Shown here piece after piece: positions 38,152-47,644 of a stretch of DNA of 64,000 bases (positions within the stretch are counted from its first letter, which is position 1; each line of letters begins with the position of its first letter). The DNA comes from Pseudomonas sp. HMWF032 (GTDB lineage Bacteria > Pseudomonadota > Gammaproteobacteria > Pseudomonadales > Pseudomonadaceae), in contig NZ_QAIG01000005.1 of assembly GCF_003060885.1 (NCBI RefSeq), forward strand, positions 668,542 to 732,541, read 5' to 3'. Position numbers and translations under genes: made by a program. The notes beneath the pieces are model-generated. The model was not told the origin of the DNA, searched no databases, and was given only the letters and a program-made list of their open reading frames with translations.

Positions 38152-39096
38152 ATGCATATCAAACTCGCCAATCCCCGTGGCTTCTGTGCCGGTGTTGACC
38201 GCGCCATTGAAATCGTCAATCGCGCGCTCGAAGTCTTCGGCCCGCCCATCTATGTGCGGCATGAAGTGGTGCACAACAAGTTTGTGGTCGAAGACCTGCG
38301 CTCTCGCGGTGCAGTTTTTGTCGAGGAGCTGGATCAGGTGCCGGATGACGTGATCGTCATTTTCAGTGCGCACGGCGTCTCTCAGGCCGTGCGCAGCGAA
38401 GCTGATCGACGCGGCCTGAAAGTCTTTGATGCCACCTGTCCACTGGTGACCAAGGTGCATATGGAAGTCGTCCGTTACAGCCGCGAGGGCCGCGAATGCA
38501 TCCTGATTGGCCATGAAGGTCACCCGGAAGTTGAAGGTACCATGGGGCAGTACGACGCCAGCAACGGCGGCACGATCTACTTGGTCGAGGACGAAACCGA
38601 TGTTGCCGAACTGCAGGTGCGCAATCCTGAAGCACTGGCCTTTGTCACCCAGACCACGCTGTCGATGGACGACACCAGTAAAGTGATCGACGCCCTGCGC
38701 GCTAAATTCCCCGCTATCGGTGGCCCGCGCAAAGACGACATCTGCTACGCCACCCAAAACCGTCAGGACGCAGTCAAACAACTCGCCGCCGAGTGCGATG
38801 TGCTGCTGGTTGTCGGTAGCCCTAACAGCTCCAACTCCAACCGCCTGCGCGAGCTGGCTGAACGCATGGGCACGCCCGCGTTCCTGATCGACGGTGCCGA
38901 AGATTTAAAGCGTGAGTGGTTTGATGGCGTGACCGGTATTGGCATCACAGCTGGCGCGTCTGCACCAGAAGTCCTGGTGCAGGGCGTTATTCAGCAACTG
39001 AGCGAGTGGGGCGCAACGGGCGCCCAAGAGTTGTTGGGGCGCCCGGAGAATGTGACGTTTTCGATGCCGAAGGAATTACGGGTGAGGCAGGTTTAA
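38152..39096 (+). CDS. ispH: 4-hydroxy-3-methylbut-2-enyl diphosphate reductase IspH (LytB)
   Basis: 314 residues, the pseudomonad length. Last enzyme of the MEP isoprenoid pathway; its iron-sulfur cluster is held by C12 (PRGFCAGV), C96 (DATCPLV) and C198 ([10 protein letters not shown]). The start 38152 gives [14 protein letters not shown], while the longer in-frame ATG at 38095 adds 19 unlikely residues. A GTAGGGTGGG repeat lies upstream, so it may have its own promoter. Confidence 0.97.
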   Translation: MHIKLANPRGFCAGVDRAIEIVNRALEVFGPPIYVRHEVVHNKFVVEDLRSRGAVFVEELDQVPDDVIVIFSAHGVSQAVRSEADRRGLKVFDATCPLVTKVHMEVVRYSREGRECILIGHEGHPEVEGTMGQYDASNGGTIYLVEDETDVAELQVRNPEALAFVTQTTLSMDDTSKVIDALRAKFPAIGGPRKDDICYATQNRQDAVKQLAAECDVLLVVGSPNSSNSNRLRELAERMGTPAFLIDGAEDLKREWFDGVTGIGITAGASAPEVLVQGVIQQLSEWGATGAQELLGRPENVTFSMPKELRVRQV

Positions 39097-39140
39097 AGTG
39101 TAGCGGGTGGCAGTAGTTGGCTGCCACCACCGCTCACCTT

Positions 39141-39614
39141 TTATTTCCAGCACTCATTAACAGTCTTGGCACCTGCACCAACCGCAGTACGGTTTTTTGC
39201 GCCAATCGCATTTAAGATCAGGCCTCCGCAAGTTGGGTCGCTGAATGTAGGTTCATTGGGTGTCGCAGTGAGTGTGTAGCCACCGTCACCGGCCAATGTT
39301 GATACCGAAACGCGGTAGTAGTCGTTCTCAGATCTCACTCTTTGATTGACGCCGGCCCCAACGAGTTGAGCTGAATTACTCGTTAATCGGTTGATCTCCG
39401 CGTTCGTAATCACGTAACGGTTATTTTGCGCAAAAAATCTTTCCTGAAGCGCGGCAGCATTGGCTAATACGGCCTGACCCTCCGATCGCTTCGTCCTGCC
39501 TAAATATTCAGAATAATTAGGGATGGCAATGGCGGCTATGAGGCCCATTATAGCCACCACTATCATCAGCTCGAGCAGGGTAAAGCCCGAGCTATTCATC
39601 TTCAGAGCGGTCAT
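39141..39614 (-). CDS. pilE: Type IV pilus minor pilin PilE
   Basis: 157 residues with a class III prepilin leader (cleaved after G10 in [10 protein letters not shown]) and mature start [20 protein letters not shown] with the conserved E5. The C-terminal disulfide pair lies in DPTCGG and NECWK, as in P. aeruginosa PilE. It is coupled to pilY1 by an ATGA overlap. Together with the other minor pilins it primes pilus assembly in the periplasm and inner membrane. Lower in GC than the flanking core genes. Confidence 0.92.
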   Translation of the reverse strand: MTALKMNSSGFTLLELMIVVAIMGLIAAIAIPNYSEYLGRTKRSEGQAVLANAAALQERFFAQNNRYVITNAEINRLTSNSAQLVGAGVNQRVRSENDYYRVSVSTLAGDGGYTLTATPNEPTFSDPTCGGLILNAIGAKNRTAVGAGAKTVNECWK

Positions 39615-42600
39615 TGGAAGTCCTCAGGAATGATTTGCCAGCTTTGGCGAGGTGCTCCGATAATGGGTGGTAGTGTCATTGGGGGTTCGCCGCCCTCACC
39701 AAATATACCGCCAGGAGACATTGTAAAGCCGCCAGGTGCACTATATTTACGCCCCGTTACGACTTGGTTCTTGTACTGATCTTTGCTATCAAAGCGCCGG
39801 TCATTATTCAGATCAAGTATGTTTTTCAGTGTGCGACCACCAGTATGGGCATTTATACCATAGAACCATGTGATGGCTCCTGCCTGGCAGGGGTCGTCAT
39901 TTGGCGTCAAGCTACTGGCCAATAATGTCGAGCCACGGGCTGCCATACTGTTAACAATCATTTCTCCTGCTAAAGCTTGAGAGCCGTTTTTTTCAACAGC
40001 CAGATCTAAGCGCCAGCCCCACTTCTCGACAAAGCCATCGTTTGTAGGGTCAAACGTTTCGCCGCTATTAAGATCTCTGTACCACTTGACAGTGTTTTGA
40101 CTGAGGAGGCGAATATCATTGCTGATTGGTGTCCCGTTGTTATCAAACTGCACGGAATTCTGCTGCAGTTCAAATTGCTGTTTCTGTAGATTGGCGCGAA
40201 CTCTAGTATTTGCCTGCAGTGCTTGAGTCGTCTGTCTGCGTGTCTTGCGATCCCATATTCCATAAAGGCTCATCGCGCGACTTGTATCAACATTGGCATC
40301 GCCATTCTCAAAGTACTTACCTGTACCAACCAGTACAAGGTAGCCAAGGGTTGTTGGATGCCTTACGAGTGACGGTTGGATTGTTATTGGTTGTCTCAAG
40401 CCTTGAGCGTCGCGTGCAACAAAAAGAGGCTCGTTGTTATACGCCAATTTGAATTGAGCGGGGGTGAAGCTATTACTGTTGAAGATACTTTGATTTCGAT
40501 TGAATGGATCCTCTGTGGCGGCAATCGCAGCTGTTGTAGTGGGCACCAGATCAAAACGCCAAATATTGCCCTGAATATCACCAGCGTAGGCATAGTCGGC
40601 AAGGCCGTCACCATTATTGTCAGCTGCGCGCACACTTGATAGTCCATTAGGGAGCGTAACATTCGCTTCGACAACAGGCGGTACAACAATTTTCTTGAGG
40701 AGAGCGCCGGTTTTTATATCAATTACCATAAGCGCAGCTTTATCGTTTTCGCTGTTATAACCATTGCCTTGCAGTACGGCCCATTGGCCAGTGTGCAGTC
40801 GTACAATTTCAGGCTGAGCAAAGGTATAACCCAAGTCTACGTCGTTGCTGGAGTCAAATTCCCACAGTAGCTTAATGTTGTCCGGGTCCGTTATGTCGAG
40901 TGCGAACATGGCTTTTCCGCCGGCGCGTAGCGTGCCGATCAGGACTGTGCGCCAGCCGAGCGTATTATCAAAATAGACATCTCGTACGATTGGGCTGCCA
41001 TCAACAAAATAGCGATGTTCCCCACCTTTATAATTTTGGCCGCTTAGTTTGTTAAGATTTTGTATGACCGCTGAGGGGATAAAGGCGAAGATTTCTTTGC
41101 CCGTATCGCTTTCGAATCCGTGCAGCATGCCGTCATTGCCGCCTACATAGAGCATTTCCTTTCGTGCAGATCGTTTGTTGTTTTCACGGAAGTCGGTGTA
41201 GTTCTTATAGCCAGCACCGCGATCGGGCTTTTCTATGTCATCTGCAAGGTAGCTTAGATAAGCTGGTGTGCCAACGAGTGCGGGGCTGGAGTTAATGATG
41301 TCGCCTAAAATAGTACTGCGTTGGCGGAACTGGGGCGAGTTCTCGCCTTCATTGGTTCTGTCTCCACGAATATAGTTAAGGCGATCCGTGCCGCGGTTGT
41401 CACTGCTAACGCCGGTGCCCTCGGGGTTCACGTTCAGGAAGCCTTGCTGCGCCGCAGTTAAGTTACTCCATAAGAAATTCTTCAGGCCAGTCGTGCTGTT
41501 GCTCGGGTCCTTTATCAGGATTTTTCTTAGAGCTGGGTCAAGGTTGGCGTTTGCTGTGCGGGTGCTCCAACTTTGGCCCGGAATGGCCTCTCCGGTTTTA
41601 GTAATAGTGCGTTTAGTTACTTCACCACTCCAGTCTTCACTCGAGAACTGAGTGGCGAAGACGCGGCTTTGCAGTTGATTGATATTGTCCGATACGAACG
41701 ATGCGGATACCGCTGGACGAGCGGCTGTTGCAGAGCGATCTGCGATGCGGTTTAGGATTTCTCTAAAGGCTTGAACCATGGCCTCAGGGCTGTCAACGCT
41801 GAAAAACTCGCCACGCGAGTTAATAGCGGCGTGCCATAGGTCATAAACGTTATTATTACCGCCTGTTGCGCTTGCTGGTGGCCAAGTAGCTGTGCCATTG
41901 AGTAGTGCCTGATACCCGCTGCCATCGTGAGTACCGCCAGCCCATGGAATAGTAGGGTTAGTCAGCGATTGGGTTAGCCCCAGACCCATGATGAAGTTGC
42001 TCATGTGCTGCCATGTGGCTGGGTTGTTGCGCGGGTCCCAATAGTCAGTTGTGGTATTACCGCTTTTATAGGGGGTGTAGGGCTTTAGACTGTCAGCCAT
42101 TGTTGGCCGTAAATCAGTTGCCCAATAGTGCATGGCCAAGTCCGCTAACGTATTGTTCTGGCTGTCTTGGTAGGGCGCGCGGCCACTGTAACTTGTATTG
42201 TCAGGTAGCGTGAACGTTGAGTTATCGTCGCGGAAGTTTGCTGGCGTGCTGCTGGCAGCTGTACCCCAAATGCCGTCAGTCATCATGATGTGATAGCTTG
42301 GGCGGCATGCATAGGTATTAGCAGTGGTGTTGCCCGTGCCGCCAGGGTTCTTTTCCCAGGCCCGGGCATTCGTGCGATAAAATTCACCTGCACGAATCAT
42401 TGCGTCAGGTAAGGGAGTCCCGCCATTAAAAGTCAGGCTCTGCAGCCATGAGTATAATTGACCTTTATGTGCTGCACTGTAGGGTTGAAACAAATTCCTA
42501 CGGCATGCGCCAGCGGTATCTGTACTGGCGAACGTTGTGCATGTAGACAGCCCCTGCCAGCTCAGGCGGACTTCTGAAGATAAGTCATAGAAGGCCAAAG

Positions 42601-43459
42601 AGGCTGCGGAAATAGTTGCAAGCGCACGGTTGCGATAGAAAGAGTACCAGTTAGCGAAGTTTTGTTGTTCAGAGGCCGTAACAAATCTGAGGTTGTAGCA
42701 ATCCTCGTCACCTGTCACGCAATTCACTTTTTTACTGGCGTCATAGGCGTAGTAGTAAGCGGGAACCCCGCTTTGATTTAAAGCGGCAGTGTAGGTGTTT
42801 GCTGCAGTGTTTGTGCAGTTTGCAGTTAAATTCGAAAAAATTCCAGGGTAACTGGCAGTGGCCGAACAGCTGGTGCTACTTATGCGTCTAATTGAAAACG
42901 TAATGCCGCCGGGTGAAGTAACCGTTGATGCTCCGTTTGAGTTTCTAACAATGCTTGCATTAAAGTCAGCGCTGGGGTTTTCAGCAAGTCTGATATTTGT
43001 ATTGTTATAGCCATAGGTTGTGGGGGCGTTGGCGTTAGGGTCGTATGTCCAATGCACTCGGTAGTTGTTAGACAGGTTTACGGAGCCTCGCGCGGTGGAG
43101 AATCCATTGTGCCAAGCAGCGTTGAAAGTTGTAGACAGCTGAACTTCGCTACCTAAAGTGTTAAATACCTTAGGGGCTGTATAGGTTGCATTTGGGTTGT
43201 AGTGAATTGGATTAAATGAGTTGGATTTTGCGCGTCGTGTAGGGCCTGTTCCATTTAAATTGTCCGGTGCAAAAGCCCAGCGCATACTGCCGGAGTCATC
43301 AATTGAAAGCAGCATATTGGGCGAAACGCTTTCAGACAGCATAAGTGGCTTTTGGCTGATGTTAAGTGATGCAGCTGTTGCACTGTGTATGCCGAAAAAG
43401 TAGAAGCCAGATATCAGCATGCTGCCGATAATTTTGCTGAGTTGTTTTTTTGCGTTCAT
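39611..43459 (-). CDS. pilY1: PilY1, type IV pilus tip adhesin / calcium-regulated protein
   Basis: 1282 residues (P. aeruginosa 1161). Signal peptide about 1-30, then an N-terminal von Willebrand A-like domain with a MIDAS motif D54-D-S-G-S58, and a C-terminal beta-propeller with a calcium loop D947-N-N-G-D-G-L-A-D955 followed by [14 protein letters not shown]. PilY1 promotes pilus extension, adhesion and surface sensing. The start 43459 has GGGGAGAAAAAT upstream and a clean signal peptide; the ATG at 43516, coupled to pilX, would lengthen the n-region by 19. It leads straight into pilE; no pilY2 lies between. Confidence 0.93.
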   Translation of the reverse strand: MNAKKQLSKIIGSMLISGFYFFGIHSATAASLNISQKPLMLSESVSPNMLLSIDDSGSMRWAFAPDNLNGTGPTRRAKSNSFNPIHYNPNATYTAPKVFNTLGSEVQLSTTFNAAWHNGFSTARGSVNLSNNYRVHWTYDPNANAPTTYGYNNTNIRLAENPSADFNASIVRNSNGASTVTSPGGITFSIRRISSTSCSATASYPGIFSNLTANCTNTAANTYTAALNQSGVPAYYYAYDASKKVNCVTGDEDCYNLRFVTASEQQNFANWYSFYRNRALATISAASLAFYDLSSEVRLSWQGLSTCTTFASTDTAGACRRNLFQPYSAAHKGQLYSWLQSLTFNGGTPLPDAMIRAGEFYRTNARAWEKNPGGTGNTTANTYACRPSYHIMMTDGIWGTAASSTPANFRDDNSTFTLPDNTSYSGRAPYQDSQNNTLADLAMHYWATDLRPTMADSLKPYTPYKSGNTTTDYWDPRNNPATWQHMSNFIMGLGLTQSLTNPTIPWAGGTHDGSGYQALLNGTATWPPASATGGNNNVYDLWHAAINSRGEFFSVDSPEAMVQAFREILNRIADRSATAARPAVSASFVSDNINQLQSRVFATQFSSEDWSGEVTKRTITKTGEAIPGQSWSTRTANANLDPALRKILIKDPSNSTTGLKNFLWSNLTAAQQGFLNVNPEGTGVSSDNRGTDRLNYIRGDRTNEGENSPQFRQRSTILGDIINSSPALVGTPAYLSYLADDIEKPDRGAGYKNYTDFRENNKRSARKEMLYVGGNDGMLHGFESDTGKEIFAFIPSAVIQNLNKLSGQNYKGGEHRYFVDGSPIVRDVYFDNTLGWRTVLIGTLRAGGKAMFALDITDPDNIKLLWEFDSSNDVDLGYTFAQPEIVRLHTGQWAVLQGNGYNSENDKAALMVIDIKTGALLKKIVVPPVVEANVTLPNGLSSVRAADNNGDGLADYAYAGDIQGNIWRFDLVPTTTAAIAATEDPFNRNQSIFNSNSFTPAQFKLAYNNEPLFVARDAQGLRQPITIQPSLVRHPTTLGYLVLVGTGKYFENGDANVDTSRAMSLYGIWDRKTRRQTTQALQANTRVRANLQKQQFELQQNSVQFDNNGTPISNDIRLLSQNTVKWYRDLNSGETFDPTNDGFVEKWGWRLDLAVEKNGSQALAGEMIVNSMAARGSTLLASSLTPNDDPCQAGAITWFYGINAHTGGRTLKNILDLNNDRRFDSKDQYKNQVVTGRKYSAPGGFTMSPGGIFGEGGEPPMTLPPIIGAPRQSWQIIPEDFQ

Positions 43460-43512
43460 ATTTTTCTCCCCGAAGCGTTTCGGTGGGGTCGTCGCAGTGA
43501 GTTTAATGCGGA

Positions 43513-44088
43513 TCATTCTTCTTCAATCTTACCTTCGCTGTTGAAAGCGACGTTGGTGCGAATGGCTGTAGTCATGCCGTTTCTTTCGGCTGTGCCATTC
43601 ACCTCATAACGAAAAGGACCGATGCCCGAATGCCTATTCCCGTACTCTGGATTTTCACTTTCGCCTAGGCCTTCGCCCGCTGGAGCCAGTAATACGTAAT
43701 AAGCCGCTTCACCTTCCAGTTTTGTTCCAGCAGCCGAGTAAGCTCTTTTTTCGGTCAGGTCTAAGTTATAGCCTGGCTCACGACTGAGGACGCAGGCCTT
43801 TTCATCGCTCAAGCCATTACAGTTTGCTCGAAGTGTGGGAGGGGAGAAGAACTTTTCGCCTTCGCTGTCTACTAGCTGCAAGCTTCGCTCCCCATCGCGT
43901 ACGGCGGATTCTGCAACGTTAAGAAGGCGTTTGCTTTCGATCGTGTTTCCCGTAATACGGCTCTCCAGGGATACTTCTCGCATATTAGAGATGGTTACCA
44001 TGGTGATGATCAGCAGAAAAACCAAAGCAATAACCAGTGCTGCGCCGTGTTGCCTGTGGGGGAATTGAATGATTCTTTTGGCGCTCAT
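43513..44088 (-). CDS. pilX: Type IV pilus minor pilin PilX
   Basis: 191 residues. The prepilin leader ends at G15 (RQHG) and the hydrophobic stretch AALVIALVFLLIITMVTI follows. The fifth mature residue is not glutamate, a feature of the PilX/GspK branch, which sits at the pilus tip complex. The C-terminal globular region has cysteines in RANCNGLSDEKACVLS. It overlaps pilW by four bases and ends 53 bases before pilY1. Confidence 0.88.
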   Translation of the reverse strand: MSAKRIIQFPHRQHGAALVIALVFLLIITMVTISNMREVSLESRITGNTIESKRLLNVAESAVRDGERSLQLVDSEGEKFFSPPTLRANCNGLSDEKACVLSREPGYNLDLTEKRAYSAAGTKLEGEAAYYVLLAPAGEGLGESENPEYGNRHSGIGPFRYEVNGTAERNGMTTAIRTNVAFNSEGKIEEE

Positions 44089-44825
44089 GGCATTTGATTC
44101 CTCATGCTGGTACTGGTTGAAAATAAGCTATAAAGTTTCTTGTTTGTGGGTTCTGCATCAAACCAGTATTCATAAATAGTGCTGGCAGGCTCTTTTGTTA
44201 CTTCTGTGGTGCTCGCTGCTAACACTGAAAATTGTATGGCTCTTATGTTTTCATCGGCATTAGGTGTTGTTGTGAATCTAGTTATATTTCTTTCGTCCTC
44301 AAGGTTGTTTACTCCAAAGTTGAACCTGAGGCCGTCGATGTTGGTGGTAAGTTCTGTGCCGTTACACGTAAGTCCACTGTTGTTGAGCGCAAACCTTGCG
44401 TAACCAAGGCCTGTGTCGGCTGAAAAACCGTAGGCTTTAGTTGGGATGTTGGCGATTAAGTTACCGTTACACTCGGTAGCTCCAGTGAAGGCCGGCTGAT
44501 AGCGAATGCAAAATTCGGTGGCGCTAATAAATTTAGTTACCTGTCCGGCTTTCATGATTCCGCATCTGCCGCCAGCATTTTCAGCGGGGAATGCATACTC
44601 CATTGTGTGGTCGGCGCGGCGTCTATAACCCGCTTTAGCTAACTCTTGCTCAAGTATTAGTATTGTAAATCGAGAGTTTTCTATATTGCCCGCTTGGTTT
44701 TGCTGAAATATGGTATTGCTTCTGTTGTCGAGATAGACTTGTGTCACACCTAGAATAAGAAAACTACTGATTAGCATGGCTACGAGTAGCTCAATCATCG
44801 ATATGCCTAGTTGTCTCGTGTTCAT
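44085..44825 (-). CDS. pilW: Type IV pilus minor pilin PilW
   Basis: 246 residues. Leader MNTRQLG, mature ISMIELLVAMLISSFLILG with E5. The large C-terminal head has many asparagines and paired cysteines. The start 44825 is one base into pilV's stop (TGATG) and follows CAAGGAGAACTCTG; a start at 44855 would add ten residues. Sampled windows in this gene are only 38-43% GC. Confidence 0.9.
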   Translation of the reverse strand: MNTRQLGISMIELLVAMLISSFLILGVTQVYLDNRSNTIFQQNQAGNIENSRFTILILEQELAKAGYRRRADHTMEYAFPAENAGGRCGIMKAGQVTKFISATEFCIRYQPAFTGATECNGNLIANIPTKAYGFSADTGLGYARFALNNSGLTCNGTELTTNIDGLRFNFGVNNLEDERNITRFTTTPNADENIRAIQFSVLAASTTEVTKEPASTIYEYWFDAEPTNKKLYSLFSTSTSMRNQMP

Positions 44826-45337
44826 CAGAGTTCTCCTTGCAGGTGCAGCCGGCATATGGATGGGTCATTGCCGGCTTGTGGGCTTGCGTCCATGCAGTCA
44901 TTGCCTGCGGCGCGCCATGCAACCTGTACCATGAATGCTGATCCATTGTTTGCACACGTTCTAGGCGCGTTTGAGCGGCAGATTCGAAACTCATCGCTCA
45001 AATTTTCTGCATCAGGTAATAACAGGCGTACCCGGCTTGCCCAGCATCCCAACTGTTTAGATACGTCAGTCGCCTGTACTTCAGGTTCACAGTCTTGAGA
45101 TTCTGGCAGCTCGACAAAGGCGTAGTTATTTTGAGCAGCCTGAGGGCCTGCTACACGCAGCATTTCCATGGCCTCATTGGCGAGCATAAGTGCGTTGTTT
45201 CTTTGTGCGGCATCAGTTGTGTACTGAATGCCGCGACTTTGCATCACTACCAATCCCAGTAGGCCTACAGTAAGAAGGATCAGCGTGACCATGACTTCAA
45301 TCAGGCTGAAGCCCTTGTGCTGCTTAAAAAACGTCAT
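44825..45337 (-). CDS. pilV: Type IV pilus minor pilin PilV
   Basis: 170 residues. Leader MTFFKQHKG, mature FSLIEVMVTLILLTVGLLGL with E5, then a globular head with several cysteines (QDCEPE, LGCWAS, RICRSN, DPSICRL). It overlaps fimU by four bases (ATGA), so it is coupled. Family member of the PilV/PilE minor pilin group. Confidence 0.9.
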   Translation of the reverse strand: MTFFKQHKGFSLIEVMVTLILLTVGLLGLVVMQSRGIQYTTDAAQRNNALMLANEAMEMLRVAGPQAAQNNYAFVELPESQDCEPEVQATDVSKQLGCWASRVRLLLPDAENLSDEFRICRSNAPRTCANNGSAFMVQVAWRAAGNDCMDASPQAGNDPSICRLHLQGEL

Positions 45338-45819
45338 GGATTGCAGTCTCCCAAATCAGTGCCGTCTTCAGCTTTACCGCGGGGGTAAAGACGGCTGTGG
45401 CCGCTTGCAGTCAGTATCAAGCGGTAAGCGAATATCGGATTGTCTTCATGGCACACAACGAATGTTGTTGCAGGGTTTGCACTGCCATTAGAGTTAAATG
45501 TGATGTTGGCTGGGTTCGGCAGGGTAGATACTGATGCCCGCTCGGGATCGAATGTCTCTTGTATAAGCGTTTGGCCTCCGAGCCTTACCGCCCAGGCATT
45601 GCCGTTATTAACTACGGCTACAGAGGTGCGACGAACAACCGCCTCGGTTCTGGCAAACTGCAACAGGCTATTCAGCGTTTGAGCTTGGTTTTCTATCTGA
45701 TGGTTGGTGATCAAGCGAGTCAGATTTGGTATTGCGATCCCTGCGACAATGGAGAGCAGAACCAAAATAATCATCAGCTCTATTAGCGTAAAGCCACGCA
45801 TCTTCAGCTTTCGAGGCAC
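45334..45819 (-). CDS. fimU: Type IV pilus minor pilin FimU
   Basis: 161 residues with leader MPRKLKMRG, mature FTLIELMIILVLLSIVAGIA, and a GspH-like head with QLLQFARTEAVVRRTSV-type features. FimU links the tip complex to the shaft in other species. It heads the fimU-pilV-W-X-Y1-E run; the 99-base gap to fimT probably contains its promoter, which I cannot pin down. Confidence 0.9.
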   Translation of the reverse strand: MPRKLKMRGFTLIELMIILVLLSIVAGIAIPNLTRLITNHQIENQAQTLNSLLQFARTEAVVRRTSVAVVNNGNAWAVRLGGQTLIQETFDPERASVSTLPNPANITFNSNGSANPATTFVVCHEDNPIFAYRLILTASGHSRLYPRGKAEDGTDLGDCNP

Positions 45820-45918
45820 GATGTGCTCCTTATGGAAACCATACCTGTCATAGTCGCTTGTGCGCCTGCTTTTGTCTTTTAAAGCAGGACGGCTGGCAGT
45901 GCGGGGGCGATGATCGGG

Positions 45919-46428
45919 CTACTGCGTACACCTTTGCTGCTGGTCAAGGTTTTCTTCAGTGGACGCCACTCTGATACGTCCCTGACGATTGATGACAAGC
46001 TGCCATGAAACGATGCTTGCCCGGCAGTGGATGAAGCGGCCATTGCTGAGTGGGCTGGTGCCGTTTGGATTGAAGCGAATGGTTTTACTGAATCCGGTCC
46101 AGTGCAACGTTAAAGGCTGCTTGGGCTGATGGCGTGCGAAAGGTGTCTGTGGATTGCCTATAAAGTGGCTTTGCCATCCGTTTTTCCAGTCGTGAGTACA
46201 TGTGTTTCCAGTGTCGAATGGGCAGACCTCCACGACTCTTCGGTTGAGAACCGCTTGTATCCGGGCATTGTTTAGTGCCGCATGCAAATCATGACGGATT
46301 GTGTCTTCTTGCGTTTGCAGCGTTAAAGAGGTCAAAGATGGCAGGGCCATAAGCGACATTAAGCCCAGCAAGATTAGAACTATTAGCAATTCCATCAGGC
46401 TGAAAGCCTGCTGAGTATTGGAGTGCAT
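45919..46428 (-). CDS. fimT: FimT, GspH-family minor pilin-like protein
   Basis: 169 residues. Leader MHSNTQQA followed by FSLMELLIVLILLGLMSLMA with E5; the residue before the cleavage site is alanine instead of the usual glycine. The GspH-like head contains a basic C-terminal half (SIVSWQLVINRQGRIRV). FimT is not essential for pili in P. aeruginosa but DNA-binding FimT has been described in Legionella, so a role in DNA uptake is possible. AAGGATATAACC precedes the ATG. Confidence 0.87.
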   Translation of the reverse strand: MHSNTQQAFSLMELLIVLILLGLMSLMALPSLTSLTLQTQEDTIRHDLHAALNNARIQAVLNRRVVEVCPFDTGNTCTHDWKNGWQSHFIGNPQTPFARHQPKQPLTLHWTGFSKTIRFNPNGTSPLSNGRFIHCRASIVSWQLVINRQGRIRVASTEENLDQQQRCTQ

Positions 46429-46497
46429 GGTTATATCCTTTAACGGCATAGGTGCCTTCCTGGCACAGCTTTAGTATTTAGACGAGGTACGTGATCA

Positions 46498-47604
46498 TTG
46501 CAAACGGCGAAGATTTTGGTTCTAGGGGGAGGGGTTGTTGGGCTGATGTCTGCTATGAGACTTGCTCTCTCTGCTCAGCACGTTTCAGTTTTTGATCGCC
46601 AAAGCATGGGCCGCGAATCCTCTTGGGCCGGTGGTGGAATTGTTTCGCCGCTTTACCCTTGGCGTTACAGCCAGGCGGTAACGGCGTTAGCGCATTGGTC
46701 GCAGGATTTTTATCCGAAGCTAGGTGAGCAGTTGTTGGTGCAAACGCAGGTAGACCCTGAAGTGCATGTCACGGGTTTGTATTGGCTGGACCTTGAGGAT
46801 GAAGGGGACGCTCTGGCCTGGGCGGAGCGGGCGGGGCGTCCGTTGCAGTCGGTCGATATGTCGGCTGTTCAGTACGCCGTACCTGCGCTGGCTGAGGGGT
46901 TCGAGCGTGCGGTCCGCATGGCGGATGTGGCTAATGTGCGCAACCCGCGTTTGGTCCGGGCGTTGCGTGCGGCGCTTGAGCAGATGCCGAATGTCACCTT
47001 GCATGAGAATTGCGCAGTCAGTGGATTTATTCGTGAGGGGGAGCGCATTACTGGCGTTCGTACGGAGCAAGGTGAAATGCTCGCTGATCGGGTCGTGCTC
47101 ACGGCGGGTGCCTGGAGTGGCGAGTTGATGAAAACCCTGGGCATTGAGTTACCAGTGGTGCCGGTCAAGGGGCAGATGATTCTGTACAAGTGTGCCGAAA
47201 ATTTTCTGCCGGCTATTGTCTTGGCTAAAGGGCGTTATGCGATTCCGCGGCGTGACGGCCATATCCTGATTGGCAGCACGCTTGAACATGCAGGCTTCGA
47301 TAAGACGCCCACCGACGAGGCGTTGGCCAGCCTGAAGGCGTCCGCAGTCGAGTTGTTACCGGCGCTGGCAGATGCCGAGGTGGTGGGGCATTGGGCTGGC
47401 TTGCGCCCAGGGTCGCCAGAAGGTATTCCGTTTATCGGGCCTGTGCCGGGGCATGAGGGGCTGTGGCTGAACTGCGGGCATTACCGCAATGGGCTGGTGT
47501 TGGCACCGGCATCCTGTCAGTTGTTGGCGGACTTGATGGCGGGCCGTGAGCCGATCGTTGATCCCGCGCCTTATGCGCCGGCCGGGCGGTTGGCGTTTTT
47601 GTGA
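46498..47604 (+). CDS. thiO: Glycine oxidase ThiO / DAO-family FAD oxidoreductase
   Basis: 368 residues. An FAD-binding Rossmann motif LGGGVVGLMSAMRLA starts near residue 9; the C-terminal GLRPGSPEGIPFIGPV and NCGHYRNGLVLAPAS are typical of glycine/D-amino acid oxidases. Known role: oxidise glycine to the imine used for the thiazole of thiamine. The start is a TTG: the frame has TGA two codons before it, and GAGG lies ten bases upstream. The gene is placed between fimT and pilR on the opposite strand, the position it also holds in P. aeruginosa. Confidence 0.9.
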   Translation: MQTAKILVLGGGVVGLMSAMRLALSAQHVSVFDRQSMGRESSWAGGGIVSPLYPWRYSQAVTALAHWSQDFYPKLGEQLLVQTQVDPEVHVTGLYWLDLEDEGDALAWAERAGRPLQSVDMSAVQYAVPALAEGFERAVRMADVANVRNPRLVRALRAALEQMPNVTLHENCAVSGFIREGERITGVRTEQGEMLADRVVLTAGAWSGELMKTLGIELPVVPVKGQMILYKCAENFLPAIVLAKGRYAIPRRDGHILIGSTLEHAGFDKTPTDEALASLKASAVELLPALADAEVVGHWAGLRPGSPEGIPFIGPVPGHEGLWLNCGHYRNGLVLAPASCQLLADLMAGREPIVDPAPYAPAGRLAFL

Positions 47605-47630
47605 GGGGCTCGCGGCTTAAGCCCCTCCCG
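47602..47630. repeat. REP sequence between thiO and pilR
   Basis: TCGCGGCTTAAGCCCCTCCC is a REP core; with GAGGGGCT just before it, it forms a hairpin at the meeting point of two convergent genes and may act as a terminator. Confidence 0.65.
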
Positions 47631-47644
47631 CAATGGGTGCGCGG

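Noticed and set aside
46461..46476. Sigma-54 promoter TGGCAC before thiO
   Set aside because: The -24 half TGGCAC is present, but the base pattern at -12 is TAGT rather than TTGC.
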